From the NCBI RefSeq assembly GCF_028283785.1, contig NZ_JAPWKB010000008.1, forward strand, positions 248,001-312,000: a stretch of 64,000 bases of DNA. The letters are read 5' to 3'. A program made the translations under genes and the position numbers. Origin of the DNA: Paraburkholderia sp. (GTDB lineage Bacteria; Pseudomonadota; Gammaproteobacteria; Burkholderiales; Burkholderiaceae). Below the pieces are notes generated by a model that did not search any database, was not told the DNA's origin, and worked only from the letters and a program-made list of their open reading frames with translations. Shown here piece by piece: positions 27,629 through 36,582 of this stretch (positions are counted from its first letter, which is position 1; each line of letters starts with the position of its first letter).

Positions 27629-27845
27629 CGTAGTAATGCAGATTTACTGGGATGCACTCGACTCCCCTTTGAGGGAGCTCGACACATTTCAGTAGTTCAT
27701 GACGCACGATCTCGCGAGGTAGGATTGGGCCCCATGCTTTGCCGCCGCACTTCTTGCGTTCGTGCACGCCGACCTAAATGCCCGGTTAGGGCAGGTAGCA
27801 CGATGATCTCTGCTTTTGCCGTAACGAAGTACAGCGACAACGTCT

Positions 27846-28622
27846 TCATTCCAGTCTGTTGAGCCATTCATCAAACAGGATTCGCGCTTGCAATTCGAGG
27901 CAGTAAGCATGGTCCGCGGTAGCCTGTCTTAGGCCGCTCGCACTCTGTCCCTGCGTCGAACCAATTTCCAACGCGTGCCCAACCAGCCAGCGGTCAAAGC
28001 CACGCGCGCGGACCTCAGGATGAAACTGGAGGCCTAGTACGTTGGGTCCGAAGCTGAATGCCTGATTGACATAAGAATCATTCGAGGCAAGCAAAGACGC
28101 TCCCTCTGGGAGGTTGAACGTGTCGCCGTGCCAGTGAAGGACGTGACAGTCGTTTGATGTGAGATGTCGAAGCGGCGAACTCATACCTTCTTCGGAGAGG
28201 GTGATTTTCCCCCAGCCCAACTCGCGGGTGCCCCCCGCGTAGACTTTTGCACCTAGAGCAGACGCGATTAACTGGGCGCCAAGGCAGATACCGAGTGTCG
28301 GCAACTTAGCGGCAATGCGCTTTGCGAGCAGTGACCTCAGGTTCGCAAGCCACGGATAGTCTTCCTCTTCGTATGCACCAATGGGACCGCCCAGTATGAC
28401 AAGCAGGTCCGGGCCATCGGAGCTGATCGATGAGAGATCGTCCAGGCCAGCGTCAAGGTACGTCACCTCAGCTCCTCGTTCCTCAAGCACCCCTTCAAGG
28501 GTTCCGAGGTCTTCAAAATGTACGTGCCGCACAGCGACGACTCGTTGCAGAAAAACAGAACTTGCGAACATATTGGGTGAGAAAGAAATCAGCGGATAGC
28601 AAAAGACCCGGCCCGCAGCCAT
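27846..28622 (-). CDS. Class I glutamine amidotransferase (GMP-synthase-type domain)
   Basis: The 258-residue protein has a triad-type GATase fold: an ILGGP.GAYEE block at about 76-86, the nucleophile elbow GICLGAQ (C113), and FHPE for the His-Glu pair near 200. Stand-alone members hydrolyse gamma-glutamyl amides or supply ammonia. The start is uncertain: Met1 and Met18 (at 28571) are both possible and neither has a strong ribosome site; the conserved fold starts at about residue 27. It follows the M24 gene by 58 bp on the same strand and is probably the last gene of the MocR-controlled operon. Confidence 0.85.
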   Translation of the reverse strand: MAAGRVFCYPLISFSPNMFASSVFLQRVVAVRHVHFEDLGTLEGVLEERGAEVTYLDAGLDDLSSISSDGPDLLVILGGPIGAYEEEDYPWLANLRSLLAKRIAAKLPTLGICLGAQLIASALGAKVYAGGTRELGWGKITLSEEGMSSPLRHLTSNDCHVLHWHGDTFNLPEGASLLASNDSYVNQAFSFGPNVLGLQFHPEVRARGFDRWLVGHALEIGSTQGQSASGLRQATADHAYCLELQARILFDEWLNRLE

Positions 28623-28680
28623 CGGATGGATGCGGGCTCTCTCAGGTCAATACATGGGTAGGTCGATGCAGGCTGCGCGC

Positions 28681-29370
28681 TTAGGCGAAATATTTGTCCT
28701 CGAGCAGCATGTCTTCGAAGAAGGCACCATAGCTCAGTTTCGGATGGCGGATGTGAATCTCCAATACCCACAGCAGTCGCGATGGGCAGAAATCGACGTC
28801 TGCCATCGGGCCTTCGTAGACCGCGGCGTGAGGGAAGTCGGACACACGATGACCTGAGAGGTCCATATTCAATTCCCAACCGAGCGCTTGTGCCTGCTCG
28901 ACTGCAAACTCGTACAGAACCTTTCCGGTGCTTCCGTCACTCAGCCATTTCTTTCGAACGATATGGAAGAGCTTGCGTGCGTCTTCTGCACATCGAGCCA
29001 TATCGGCGTCGCTACCGAACACGAATGTATCGCCGCCGTCACCTTCCAACTTTTCAAAGACGGGGCCGATGTCCACGAACATGATGTCGTTTTCCTTGAG
29101 GACCACGCCGGGGTCAGAGTCCGCGCCAAACGTCTTTGTCGTGTTCGACCCGAACCGGACGTAGACGTCGTGCCAGCCGCGAAGCATCCTGTTTGCCGCC
29201 AGGATTTCTTTCGCGATTTCCACAGCATCCTCTTCGATCATACCCGGCTCGCAGCGAGCAGCAATCTCGTGAATGATGTTGCGAGTTTTTTGTCGAACCA
29301 TCAGCATCGGTTCCTCTGAAAATTCGGAACCGACCTGCTCCAGTTGTACCTGTTCGAGTACTGCGCTCAT
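28681..29370 (-). CDS. M24 family metallohydrolase, catalytic domain only
   Basis: The 229-residue protein is a compact pita-bread-fold domain without the creatinase N-terminal domain. Candidate metal ligands are present in order: Asp in FVDIGP, Asp in GDGGDTF, His in LSGHRVSDFPH, Glu in VLEIHIRH, and Glu in AFFEDMLLED. The HGxGH element of classical Xaa-Pro peptidases is altered to SGHRV, so the substrate probably differs from proline peptides; ectoine hydrolases and creatinases are distant relatives. Its start overlaps the stop of the upstream reductase gene (ATGA), so both are coupled in one operon. Confidence 0.85.
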   Translation of the reverse strand: MSAVLEQVQLEQVGSEFSEEPMLMVRQKTRNIIHEIAARCEPGMIEEDAVEIAKEILAANRMLRGWHDVYVRFGSNTTKTFGADSDPGVVLKENDIMFVDIGPVFEKLEGDGGDTFVFGSDADMARCAEDARKLFHIVRKKWLSDGSTGKVLYEFAVEQAQALGWELNMDLSGHRVSDFPHAAVYEGPMADVDFCPSRLLWVLEIHIRHPKLSYGAFFEDMLLEDKYFA

Positions 29371-30416
29371 ACAGAAAACTCCTTCGTTGTGGGGTTGTAA
29401 GACGACAGACGGACTGCCAATCCGTCAAGGTCCTGGGTGACGCGAATCTGACAGCTGAGCCGGCTCAATGGTCCTGTGTCTGGCAGACAGGAGAGAAGGT
29501 TACGTTCCGTGCGCGAGCAGGGCGGCACTCGCTCTGACCAGTCTGCGTCCAACTCTACGAGGCAAGTGCCGCACGACGCCTTTCCTCCACAAACGGACAT
29601 GACGGGGATAGCTGCTACTTTGAGCGTTCGAAGTAAGGTCTCTCCGGCTGGCGCGTGCAGACACTGCCCGTTGATAAACAGACGGACCGCGCTTTTCGCT
29701 TCGGAATCAGGTCCCGTCTCCGCGGCGTCGCTTCCATCCTTAGCGGGCACGAATGCATCAGATGCGAAACTGGCAACCGGAATTTCCGTTCCGGTGACGA
29801 ATCGCGCGAATGCATCGTCAGTCATCCGGGCATTGCCGCAAGCAAGAACATGCGTGTTCGCTGGGTCGCCTATTTCCCGCGCTGCCAGATCCTGAACGTA
29901 GCCGCTTCCGAGCTCTGACAGCACCGGTACGAAGCGGAAGTGCTGAAATTGTGCGGTCCAGTCGCCGACCACATGCCGTGCATAAAAATCGTCTTCGTTG
30001 CGCATTCCCCAATAAAGCGTGATGGGGCGCATGGCATTGCCGGCGAGGACGGATTCCAGCATCGCCAGAAAAGGCGCAATGCCTGTCCCCGTTGCAAGCA
30101 TGACGACCGGCCCGGCACCCTCTGGGAAGGCAAATGCGCCCAGCGGTCCGGTAATGTCGAATTCATCACCAATGCGTGACTCGTTCATCATGACGTCGGA
30201 GAACGAGCCTCCCGGCCATCGGCGTACGTGTAACGCAATCCGGTTGTCGCTGGATGGAGCACGAGCCATGGAGTAGCAACGTGGCTCCCGACCAGTGCGA
30301 GCAATCGAGATGTACTGCCCTGGCCGATAATTCAGACTTTTGTGCGGGCTGAGGATGACCTCCCGCACGTCGCGTGATAGCCACTGGCTAGAATGCAAGG
30401 TTGCACGCATCGTCAT
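29367..30416 (-). CDS. FAD/NAD(P)H-dependent reductase with C-terminal 2Fe-2S ferredoxin domain
   Basis: The 349-residue protein has a ferredoxin-reductase FAD domain (PRCYSMARAP flavin motif near residue 46), an NAD domain (ATGTGIAPFLAML near 110), and a plant-type 2Fe-2S domain with C-x5-C-x2-C (CGGKASCGTC) and a fourth Cys in RLSC. This order (FNR then Fd) is that of reductases for Rieske or other oxygenases. No oxygenase gene lies nearby, so the electron acceptor is unknown. It is coupled on both sides: its ATG overlaps the permease stop and its stop overlaps the M24 ATG. Confidence 0.9.
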   Translation of the reverse strand: MTMRATLHSSQWLSRDVREVILSPHKSLNYRPGQYISIARTGREPRCYSMARAPSSDNRIALHVRRWPGGSFSDVMMNESRIGDEFDITGPLGAFAFPEGAGPVVMLATGTGIAPFLAMLESVLAGNAMRPITLYWGMRNEDDFYARHVVGDWTAQFQHFRFVPVLSELGSGYVQDLAAREIGDPANTHVLACGNARMTDDAFARFVTGTEIPVASFASDAFVPAKDGSDAAETGPDSEAKSAVRLFINGQCLHAPAGETLLRTLKVAAIPVMSVCGGKASCGTCLVELDADWSERVPPCSRTERNLLSCLPDTGPLSRLSCQIRVTQDLDGLAVRLSSYNPTTKEFSV

Positions 30417-31819
30417 TGCTCACCGAGCTTGAATTGCGCGTGTGTGCGTTCGAGTTCGGCGCGAATCGATGTCGATACATCGGGTTTGCGTTTGTGCAGG
30501 GAACTCAGCCACAGACCACCAATCACGAGGTAAGCGAGGTACGCGTACGGAAAGTACTTGATTGGCGCCGGCGGTACAGGGTAGACAGAGCCGATGGCGG
30601 GAATCAGGAGCAGAAGCAGGGAGCATCCACACAGCACCCAGTCACGGGCTCTGAGTTCACCCAGCTTCTTGAGATAGAAGGGGGCGCTCAAAGTGATGAG
30701 TACATACGGCACAAGGAAGCCGAAGGCCGCCATGGTTCCTGCCCAGTTGAAGATGTCGAGTGACACCTGGTGGGCGAAGACGAGGACGGTCGGTACGATG
30801 AACGCGATTGCAGCCATGATGGAGACTGCGACATGCGGAGTCGCGTTTTTGCTGTGCGTTTCTGCGATTGCTCCGTGGAAGATGCCGTGGCGGCCCATCG
30901 CGAAAATGACGCGCGACCCGGCATTGATGCACGACAGACACAAGGCGAAGAAGCTGACCATAGCGCCCACGGACAGCGGAATCTGGAGCAGGCCAACGTG
31001 AGCCATTTCCGCCATTACGTTAAGCGGCGCGTCGATCTGGTCCAGCGTCTGATGATATCCACGTGTCCCGATGACCATCGCGTAGGTCACGAAGACGAAG
31101 AAAGCGCCAGAAATAATCAGACTCCAGATTACCGCGCGCGGAATATTTCGCAGCGGATTCTTGGCTTCATCACCGAATGCTGTGGCGCACTCGAATCCAA
31201 CGAGACTGAAGATTGCGACGACGACGCCTAGCCCAACATTGGACCAGGGAAGTTTCGATACGTTGAACTGGGCGGTGTCAATTGCGAAGTGATGCTCGGA
31301 GAGCACGATGACCGACAGGACCAGAATCAGGAGCATCGAGACACCCTCGAGCACGAGCATCAGCATCGCCGAGAGCTGGACGTTTTTCCATGCGAGGTAG
31401 AAGGCAGCGCCGGCGCAAATCGCAAAGAGAACGACTGTCGGCACGCTGAGCCCGACCATATCGAGCAGCTTGCCGGCAAAAATCGAGAATCCGGTGATGC
31501 CCGCCATCGAGATACCGAGGTAGGCCCAGATGAGTGACCAGCCGCCAAGGCCGCCAGACGTGAGACCGAGGCCGCGACAGATGTAGCTGTACATCGAGCC
31601 CGACGAGGTCGAACGCTTAGCGAACTGGTTCAGATTAAAAGAGACGAACAGCAGCATCACTGTTCCGAGAGCGTACGAAAGCCAACTCCACTCTCCGGTG
31701 TTGCCATACATGACGGGAATAATCAGCGCCGCCGTCATTGTGGGAGAAATCAGGGCTATAGCCTGTGCCAGAAGCTCGACAAAGCTCAGGCAGTTCGAGC
31801 GTAGTTGCGTGTTACTCAT
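30413..31819 (-). CDS. APC family amino acid/amine permease
   Basis: The 468-residue protein has about twelve hydrophobic helices and the APC signature segments: SFVELLAQAIALISPTMTAAL at the start, FSLVGFECATAFGDEAKNPLRNIPRA in the middle and INAGSRVIFAMGRHG. It should import an amino acid or amine into the cytoplasm with a cation. The start MSNTQ was chosen after a GGGGATGGG site; the ORF extends 41 residues upstream without helices. It is the first gene of the operon permease-reductase-M24-amidotransferase and is divergent from a MocR-type regulator. Confidence 0.9.
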   Translation of the reverse strand: MSNTQLRSNCLSFVELLAQAIALISPTMTAALIIPVMYGNTGEWSWLSYALGTVMLLFVSFNLNQFAKRSTSSGSMYSYICRGLGLTSGGLGGWSLIWAYLGISMAGITGFSIFAGKLLDMVGLSVPTVVLFAICAGAAFYLAWKNVQLSAMLMLVLEGVSMLLILVLSVIVLSEHHFAIDTAQFNVSKLPWSNVGLGVVVAIFSLVGFECATAFGDEAKNPLRNIPRAVIWSLIISGAFFVFVTYAMVIGTRGYHQTLDQIDAPLNVMAEMAHVGLLQIPLSVGAMVSFFALCLSCINAGSRVIFAMGRHGIFHGAIAETHSKNATPHVAVSIMAAIAFIVPTVLVFAHQVSLDIFNWAGTMAAFGFLVPYVLITLSAPFYLKKLGELRARDWVLCGCSLLLLLIPAIGSVYPVPPAPIKYFPYAYLAYLVIGGLWLSSLHKRKPDVSTSIRAELERTHAQFKLGEQ

Positions 31820-31906
31820 TTCCCATCCCCTATCGATGAGCCAGCATGTGTTGTGGGTCGAAACCTCTTGATATGCGTTTCGATGGAAGGATGGTATGTT
31901 CTTCCT

Positions 31907-31951
31907 TGGACCATATAGAACCCCCAGTTTTTTAATTTTCACTGGTCCAGT
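31907..31951. promoter_or_regulatory. Candidate MocR operator pair in the divergent spacer
   Basis: TGGACCA at 31907-31913 and ACTGGTCCAGT at 31941-31951 share a GGACC/GGTCC core; the second is a perfect 11-bp palindrome. Their centres are 36 bp apart and both lie in the AT-rich spacer between the permease and the MocR gene. MocR proteins such as TauR bind CTGGAC-type repeats, so these are reasonable operator halves. Not demonstrated. Confidence 0.45.
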
Positions 31952-31962
31952 CAGGGGATGCG

Positions 31963-33438
31963 ATGCTGAGAAATTGGGACCTGAAAATTGTTATCCAGCG
32001 AGAGGCCGGTTCAGTTGCTCGCCAGATTGTTCAAGCCATAATTCATGAAATACGTCGCGGGCGATTGCTACCTGGAACCCCTTTGCCGGGTTCACGGGAG
32101 CTTGCGAAAGTGCTGGATGTAAACAGAAAGACGGTAATCCTCGCTTACGAGGAGCTTTCCGCTCAAGGCTGGCTCAAATCTGAGAAGACGCGGGGGACTT
32201 TCGTATCGCACGAGTTGCCGGAAAGAGGGATTGAGGCCGTCAAGCCGCTTGACTCAGGCATTGCTCCCGCGTTGGGCGTGAGGCTGGCGGGAAATGGTCC
32301 TGATGTTCCCTGCCTCTACAGCGAGGATGGTTACCTCACGTTCGACGATGGCGCGCCAGACACGAGGCTGGTGCCTGTGGCGGAACTTGCGGCGGCCTAC
32401 CGCAAGGCGCTACTGGCCGCCTCACAGAAGAATCGGCTTGGTTACGGCGACCCACGTGGGTCCGTCCGTATCAGACGAGAAATTCTCGAAATGCTGAGTT
32501 CCGAGCGTGGTATTGCCGCTAAAGAGGACAACATCTGCATCGTGCGTGGCAGCCAGATGGGGATTTACGTGACCGCCCGAATTCTGGTTCGGCCCGGAGA
32601 CTGCGTCGTTATCGAGGCACTCAGCTACCCTCCGGCTCGGGAAGCGTTTCGGGCAGCGGGGGCGGAGGTCGTAACCGTCGGTCTAGATGAGGAGGGGCTC
32701 AAGGTCGATGAACTCGAGAAGCTTTGCTATCGCAAGCGCGTCCGTGCGGTGTACGTCACACCCCATCATCAGTTCCCGACGACGGTCCTGCTACCTGCAG
32801 CGAGACGAATGCGAATGCTGGCACTCGCTGAGCAGTTTGATTTCGCCATCATCGAGGATGACTACAGCCACGAGTTTCACTTCGCTCACCGCCCCATGCT
32901 CCCATTGGCCAGCTTCGACCGCAGAGGCAAGGTCATCTACGTCGGCTCCATGTCCAAGCTGTTGACGCCATCGTTGCGTATCGGCTATCTGATTGCCCCG
33001 GCGCCGTTCATCGAGCGTGCCGCGGCTGAGGTCACCATCATCGACCGGCAGGGGGATCCTGCCAGCGAAGCGGCCGTCGCCGACCTGCTATCGAGCGGAG
33101 TGATTCACAGCCACACGAAAAAAGTCATGAAGATTTATGCGGAGCGGCGGGACCTCCTCGGGAAACTGCTGAAGACACACCTTCACAAATGGCTAACCTT
33201 TGAGCTTCCTGTAGGCGGGCTCGCACTCTGGGCTGTCTGCAGGACAGATGTCGACATGGAAGCGTTACAGGCGGAAGGTGAACGGGAAGGCATACGTTTT
33301 CTTCCGGCAAGTCATTTTTCCCTGAAGAAAAAGTCCTACCCAGCCCTCAGGCTCGGTTTCGGCAGTCTCGACGCGGACGAGCTTGAAGAGGCAGTCGGCC
33401 GACTACGACGGGCGTTCGTCGCCACCGCCGCCAATTGA
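31963..33438 (+). CDS. MocR-type (GntR/aminotransferase I) PLP-dependent regulator
   Basis: The 491-residue protein joins a GntR winged helix (about residues 10-80, with IRRGRLLPGTPLPGSRELAK and NRKTVILAYEEL) to a fold-type I aminotransferase domain (about 120-485). The PLP lysine is in GSMSKLLTP (about K332), with IEDDYSHEF carrying the pyridine-nitrogen Asp. MocR regulators sense amino acids or amines through PLP chemistry; GabR, TauR and EnuR are examples. It is divergent from the permease operon and is its likely regulator. The last three residues before the stop and the length are normal. Confidence 0.93.
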   Translation: MLRNWDLKIVIQREAGSVARQIVQAIIHEIRRGRLLPGTPLPGSRELAKVLDVNRKTVILAYEELSAQGWLKSEKTRGTFVSHELPERGIEAVKPLDSGIAPALGVRLAGNGPDVPCLYSEDGYLTFDDGAPDTRLVPVAELAAAYRKALLAASQKNRLGYGDPRGSVRIRREILEMLSSERGIAAKEDNICIVRGSQMGIYVTARILVRPGDCVVIEALSYPPAREAFRAAGAEVVTVGLDEEGLKVDELEKLCYRKRVRAVYVTPHHQFPTTVLLPAARRMRMLALAEQFDFAIIEDDYSHEFHFAHRPMLPLASFDRRGKVIYVGSMSKLLTPSLRIGYLIAPAPFIERAAAEVTIIDRQGDPASEAAVADLLSSGVIHSHTKKVMKIYAERRDLLGKLLKTHLHKWLTFELPVGGLALWAVCRTDVDMEALQAEGEREGIRFLPASHFSLKKKSYPALRLGFGSLDADELEEAVGRLRRAFVATAAN

Positions 33439-33506
33439 AGCTTATGAGGATGTTGGTTACAGTCTCAGCGGACACTTCCCGCGGTCGTCAAAATGGATGT
33501 CGTCAT

Positions 33507-33914
33507 TCAACTGCTAGCGCCGATGTAGAAAATGACCTTTGGGGGTGCGACGTAATCTTCGCCGGAAAGCGCGGCGTCCATGATCGCGCAACATTCGACC
33601 AACGCCGCCAGCGGACCGATCGAGTCGAGGTATTCCGACAGCGGCAACACCCACTTCATCGACACGCGCGATGCGGTCGGCTGGAAACCGGGGAGTCCGT
33701 TCAGGGCCGACAGAATTTGTACCGAACCGCCGGTGTTCGAGCCGACAGCGGCATAAGCCATACCGTCGGTCACTGAGATTGCCGCGCAGGAAGACGAGTC
33801 GCCAGGACGGCGATCGGTTTGCCGCACAACACGGCCGAGCCGGCAATCGCGGTTTCGCCGGCCACATCGAACAGGTCTTTCACCGACACGGGAATACCAT
33901 CGATGGGTGAGCGG
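33507..33914 (-). pseudogene. Amidase-signature family remnant
   Basis: On the minus strand, 33914-33790 encodes SPIDGIPVSVKDLFDVAGE (the block with the first catalytic Lys of amidase-signature enzymes). 33827-33507, in a different frame, encodes AAISVTDGMAYAAVGSNTGGS and the following GFQPTASRV...LDSIGPLA. The segment that should link them, with the GGSSSG serine block, is reduced to PGDSSSC and 30-40 residues appear deleted. Both N- and C-termini are missing. The IS3 remnant starts about 24 bp beyond its upstream end, so insertion may have broken the gene. Confidence 0.75.
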
Positions 33915-33937
33915 GCCTTGTCAGCACAAACGCGAGT

Positions 33938-34402
33938 AAAGATCCGCTAATCGACTGCTTCGATGGTCTCGTTGTGAGCGGGTCGATCGGCACGCAACCA
34001 GATGCTGAACTCGTCAGTACCATGCTGGATTCGGCCATCGAGTCGGTGGCTGATAATGATGAGCGGCCTGTGGTCCACTCGGACCGCGGTGCTCACTATC
34101 GCGGGCCGGGATGGCTAACAAGGATGCGCGATGCAAGGCTTGTCCACTCGATGTCACGCAAAGGATGGTCGCCCGATAGTGCGGCCTGTGAAGGCTTCTT
34201 TGGTCGCCTCAAGACCGAACTGTTTTATCCTCGCGACTGCCGGGCTACGACTGTCGATCAATTCATCGAATCCTCGACGCCTATATCCGCTGGTAAAAGA
34301 CGACGCGAATCAAGGTCTCGCCCGGCTCTCTCAGCCCGCTCGAATACCGGGGGACTCTAGCGATGGCAGCATAAACCTGTCCAAGATTTTGGCCGCACGC
34401 CC
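33938..34402 (+). mobile_element. IS3-family (IS150-like) transposase remnant with right end
   Basis: The frame starting at about 33938 encodes the C-terminal half of an OrfB integrase (LIDCFDGLVVS, VVHSDRGAHYRGPGW, SMSRKGWSPDSAACEGFFG, LKTELFYPRD). These contain the second Asp and the final Glu of the DDE triad. Near 34270 the frame shifts, and the remaining ILDAYIRW...SLSPLEYRG tail, ending at 34374, contains a stop. OrfA, the first half of OrfB and the left end are gone. The sequence CTGTCCAAGATTTTGGCCGC up to about 34402 looks like the right terminal repeat. Inactive. Confidence 0.8.
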
Positions 34403-34418
34403 CTTCGGAAGTCCGGAC

Positions 34419-35126
34419 TCACAGCAGTGATGGGGGGCCGTCATCGAGTGCGCCCTCGGGCAAGCGCGTCCCACCAACCGGGGGTTTGCGTGCGGCCGAC
34501 GAGAGACGAAACGCAAACTCCCGCGACAGGAACACGCTCGATGTAGCCGTGAATGCGTTGATCGGCGAAAAACCGCTGAACCGGACTTCGATCAACCCTG
34601 CCAATGCGAGCATGTTTGCAGTGTTCGGATACCACTCGGCATTGTCGAGCACAATCATTCCGCCCGGAGCCAGGACGTCCAGTGCCGTTTGGGCACTGAT
34701 GTAGCGTTCAGCGCCGTCGACCACGACCACGTCGAACCGACGACCATCAAGCCGTTTTGGCGTAGCCGCGTAGCTATGTCCGTCAGGGTCATGAAGCACA
34801 GTTACATTACCCGGAAGCTTGCGCTTCAGCACGTCGTACCAACCTTGATCGAATTCAACACTGGTAACGGTTTGCGCCCGCTCCGCCCAAAAAAGCGTGG
34901 AGGCGCCAGCGCCAAATTCAAAAACGTTCTTGTCGGAAAAATCAAAACCGTTGAGGTATTCGATTAATGGGTATGTCAGCCAAGGCTGAAACTTCCCCTC
35001 GCCGTTGGTCGGCATTCCATCAGTACGGCGGACATGACCGTAGCCGTTGAAAAAAATCTGGTACAGGCGACCGAGTACGAGCAATTTCCTCGGCACGATC
35101 GAGCGGACAACTGACTTGAGCGACAA
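34419..35126 (-). CDS. Class I SAM-dependent methyltransferase-like protein
   Basis: The product has a Rossmann SAM-binding motif (VFEFGAGASTLFWA), an acidic post-motif (SVEFDQGWY), a VVVDGAERY segment and GGMIVLDNAEWYPN, typical of FkbM/TylF-like or class I methyltransferases. The start is uncertain: the ORF stays open to 35282 with no ATG. A TTG at 35126 with GGAG 11 bp upstream fits the N-terminus of the fold better and avoids overlap with the TauE remnant. The C-terminus lies only 17 bp from the IS right end and may be altered. GC looks lower than in neighbouring genes, which suggests acquired DNA. Substrate unknown. Confidence 0.65.
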   Translation of the reverse strand: MSLKSVVRSIVPRKLLVLGRLYQIFFNGYGHVRRTDGMPTNGEGKFQPWLTYPLIEYLNGFDFSDKNVFEFGAGASTLFWAERAQTVTSVEFDQGWYDVLKRKLPGNVTVLHDPDGHSYAATPKRLDGRRFDVVVVDGAERYISAQTALDVLAPGGMIVLDNAEWYPNTANMLALAGLIEVRFSGFSPINAFTATSSVFLSREFAFRLSSAARKPPVGGTRLPEGALDDGPPSLL

Positions 35127-35270
35127 GATAGAGACATCTCCAGAATGAGGTGGCAGGGTGACGCCGCAAAATAGATGAGTGGACGCAGACGTTACAATTT
35201 TACGCCACGAATCATCCTCCACGAGACGCGCGACACGGACGCCGGAACTTAACCGGCCATTTTCCCAGCC

Positions 35271-35644
35271 ATCGCCCGGCACGGAGTTGTGGGTACGGGT
35301 TCGTCGATGATGCTGATGCCCATCCTCGTTATCTTTTTCGGCCCACAGCCGGCGGTGCCGATCATGGCGATCGGAGCGGTCATGGGGAACCTCGGCAGGG
35401 TATGTGCCTGGCGGAGCGAGATTGATTGGCGGGCATTGGCCGCGTATTGCTCAACGTCAGTTCCCGGTGCGGCGTTGGGCGTGCATACCCTGTTGGCGCT
35501 GCCTCCACACGTCGTCGACATCGCTCTCGGCGCATTCTTCATCGGCATGATTCCGACGCGACGCTGGATCGCGAGTCGATCCGCGAAGATCAGCCTGTTG
35601 CATCTGGCTATGATTGGTGGCCCGTGGGCTTTTTGACAGGATAG
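35271..35644 (+). pseudogene. TauE/SafE-family permease fragment
   Basis: The frame encodes GVVGTGSSMMLMPILVIFFG followed by helices typical of the middle of TauE/SafE (DUF81) exporters. A frameshift near 35622 moves VGFLTG into the next frame before a stop. Only about 120 of about 250 residues are present, without proper start or end. It directly adjoins a LysR fragment, so a deletion has joined two unrelated genes. Confidence 0.7.
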
Positions 35645-35943
35645 TCAGTCACGACAGCGAGACTGCCGACATCCAAGGCAAAAAGGCCCTCCTCTGCAAC
35701 GATGTGCCGACGTGTACCGACCTTGCCAGAGCGGGCCTTGGCATCATCTGCGGCGGAACTTTCATGATCGCACCTCTGATCGCCTCCGGCGACCTGCAAA
35801 GCTGCCTGGAGCAATGGCATATTCCGCCCATGCCGGTGTCGATCGTCTACCCGCCGAATCGGCATCTCAGCAATAAATTGCGTGTGTTCGTCGACTGGAT
35901 TGCTGAACTCTTTGCCCGGCATCCGTCGCAGAAGTTGTCGTAA
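35645..35943 (+). pseudogene. C-terminal fragment of a LysR regulator
   Basis: The reading frame encodes the last third of a LysR effector domain: KKALLCNDVPTCTDLARAGLGIICGG, IASGDLQSCLEQW, and VSIVYPPNRHLSNKLRVFVDW near the end, with a normal stop at 35941-35943. No helix-turn-helix part exists upstream; the sequence before it is the TauE fragment. It is a decayed gene and cannot regulate DNA. Confidence 0.75.
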
Positions 35944-36089
35944 AACCGATTCGATCTGAGGGTTTTTCGACAATAGTCTTTTGATAAAGCAGTAGTTTCT
36001 CAGGCTGACCTTGGTTCTTTAGACTGCTTCAACGACGGGGAAACGCTCCGACGTTTCATATACCGCTCAAGCTATTGAGGACGCTGATC

Positions 36090-36473
36090 ATGAACATTCC
36101 ATACACGAGACCGACTCTGCAGTCGAACCGACCGACGCCTTTACGCAGCAGTTTGACCCGTGCGCTGACCTGCGGCACGACCGCCTATGTAGTTATCTCC
36201 GGCCTTATTCTGGGCACTCTGCTTCACTTCTTTGTATCGAGCGTTCCGGCAATCGCGTACGCCGTCGTTGCGTCGCGCCTGCAAGTCGTGAATCGCCTTG
36301 CGGGACTGTGAGGCCCGCTACTCGGCATCATCGTATTTTTCTTCATAGGCTTCGTCGTGTTGCCGCACAGTGCGTTCATCACGCCTCCATCAATATCGCC
36401 GATACCCTTCCTGCCCGCTCTTCTCTTCCATATGTTCGGTCTCGGTCTGCCGGTCGCACTGATCGTACGCTGA
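36090..36473 (+). pseudogene. Small membrane protein gene with one in-frame stop
   Basis: From ATG 36090 (GAGGA eight bases upstream) 73 codons encode a basic N-terminus and a membrane helix (AYVVISGLILGTLLHFFV). TGA at 36309-36311 stops translation. The same frame continues for 53 more codons with two further helices (GPLLGIIVFFFIGFVVLP, and LLFHMFGLGLPVALIV) to a TGA at 36471-36473. The pattern resembles the small multi-helix membrane family related to YagU/DUF1440, with Trp expected at the stop. It is a simple nonsense allele or a shortened decayed copy. Confidence 0.6.
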
Positions 36474-36582
36474 AGATGATTTCCCTTTGAAGCGAGAAAC
36501 ATCAAAACTTCCGCTTTCATATCAAACAAGTAGCAATACATATTTTAATCTACGCATGCTTTCATGCAAAAGGAAATACACA

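Noticed and set aside
36309..36311. TGA as a selenocysteine codon
   Set aside because: No SECIS-like hairpin is evident just after it and the family is not a known selenoprotein; a nonsense mutation is simpler.
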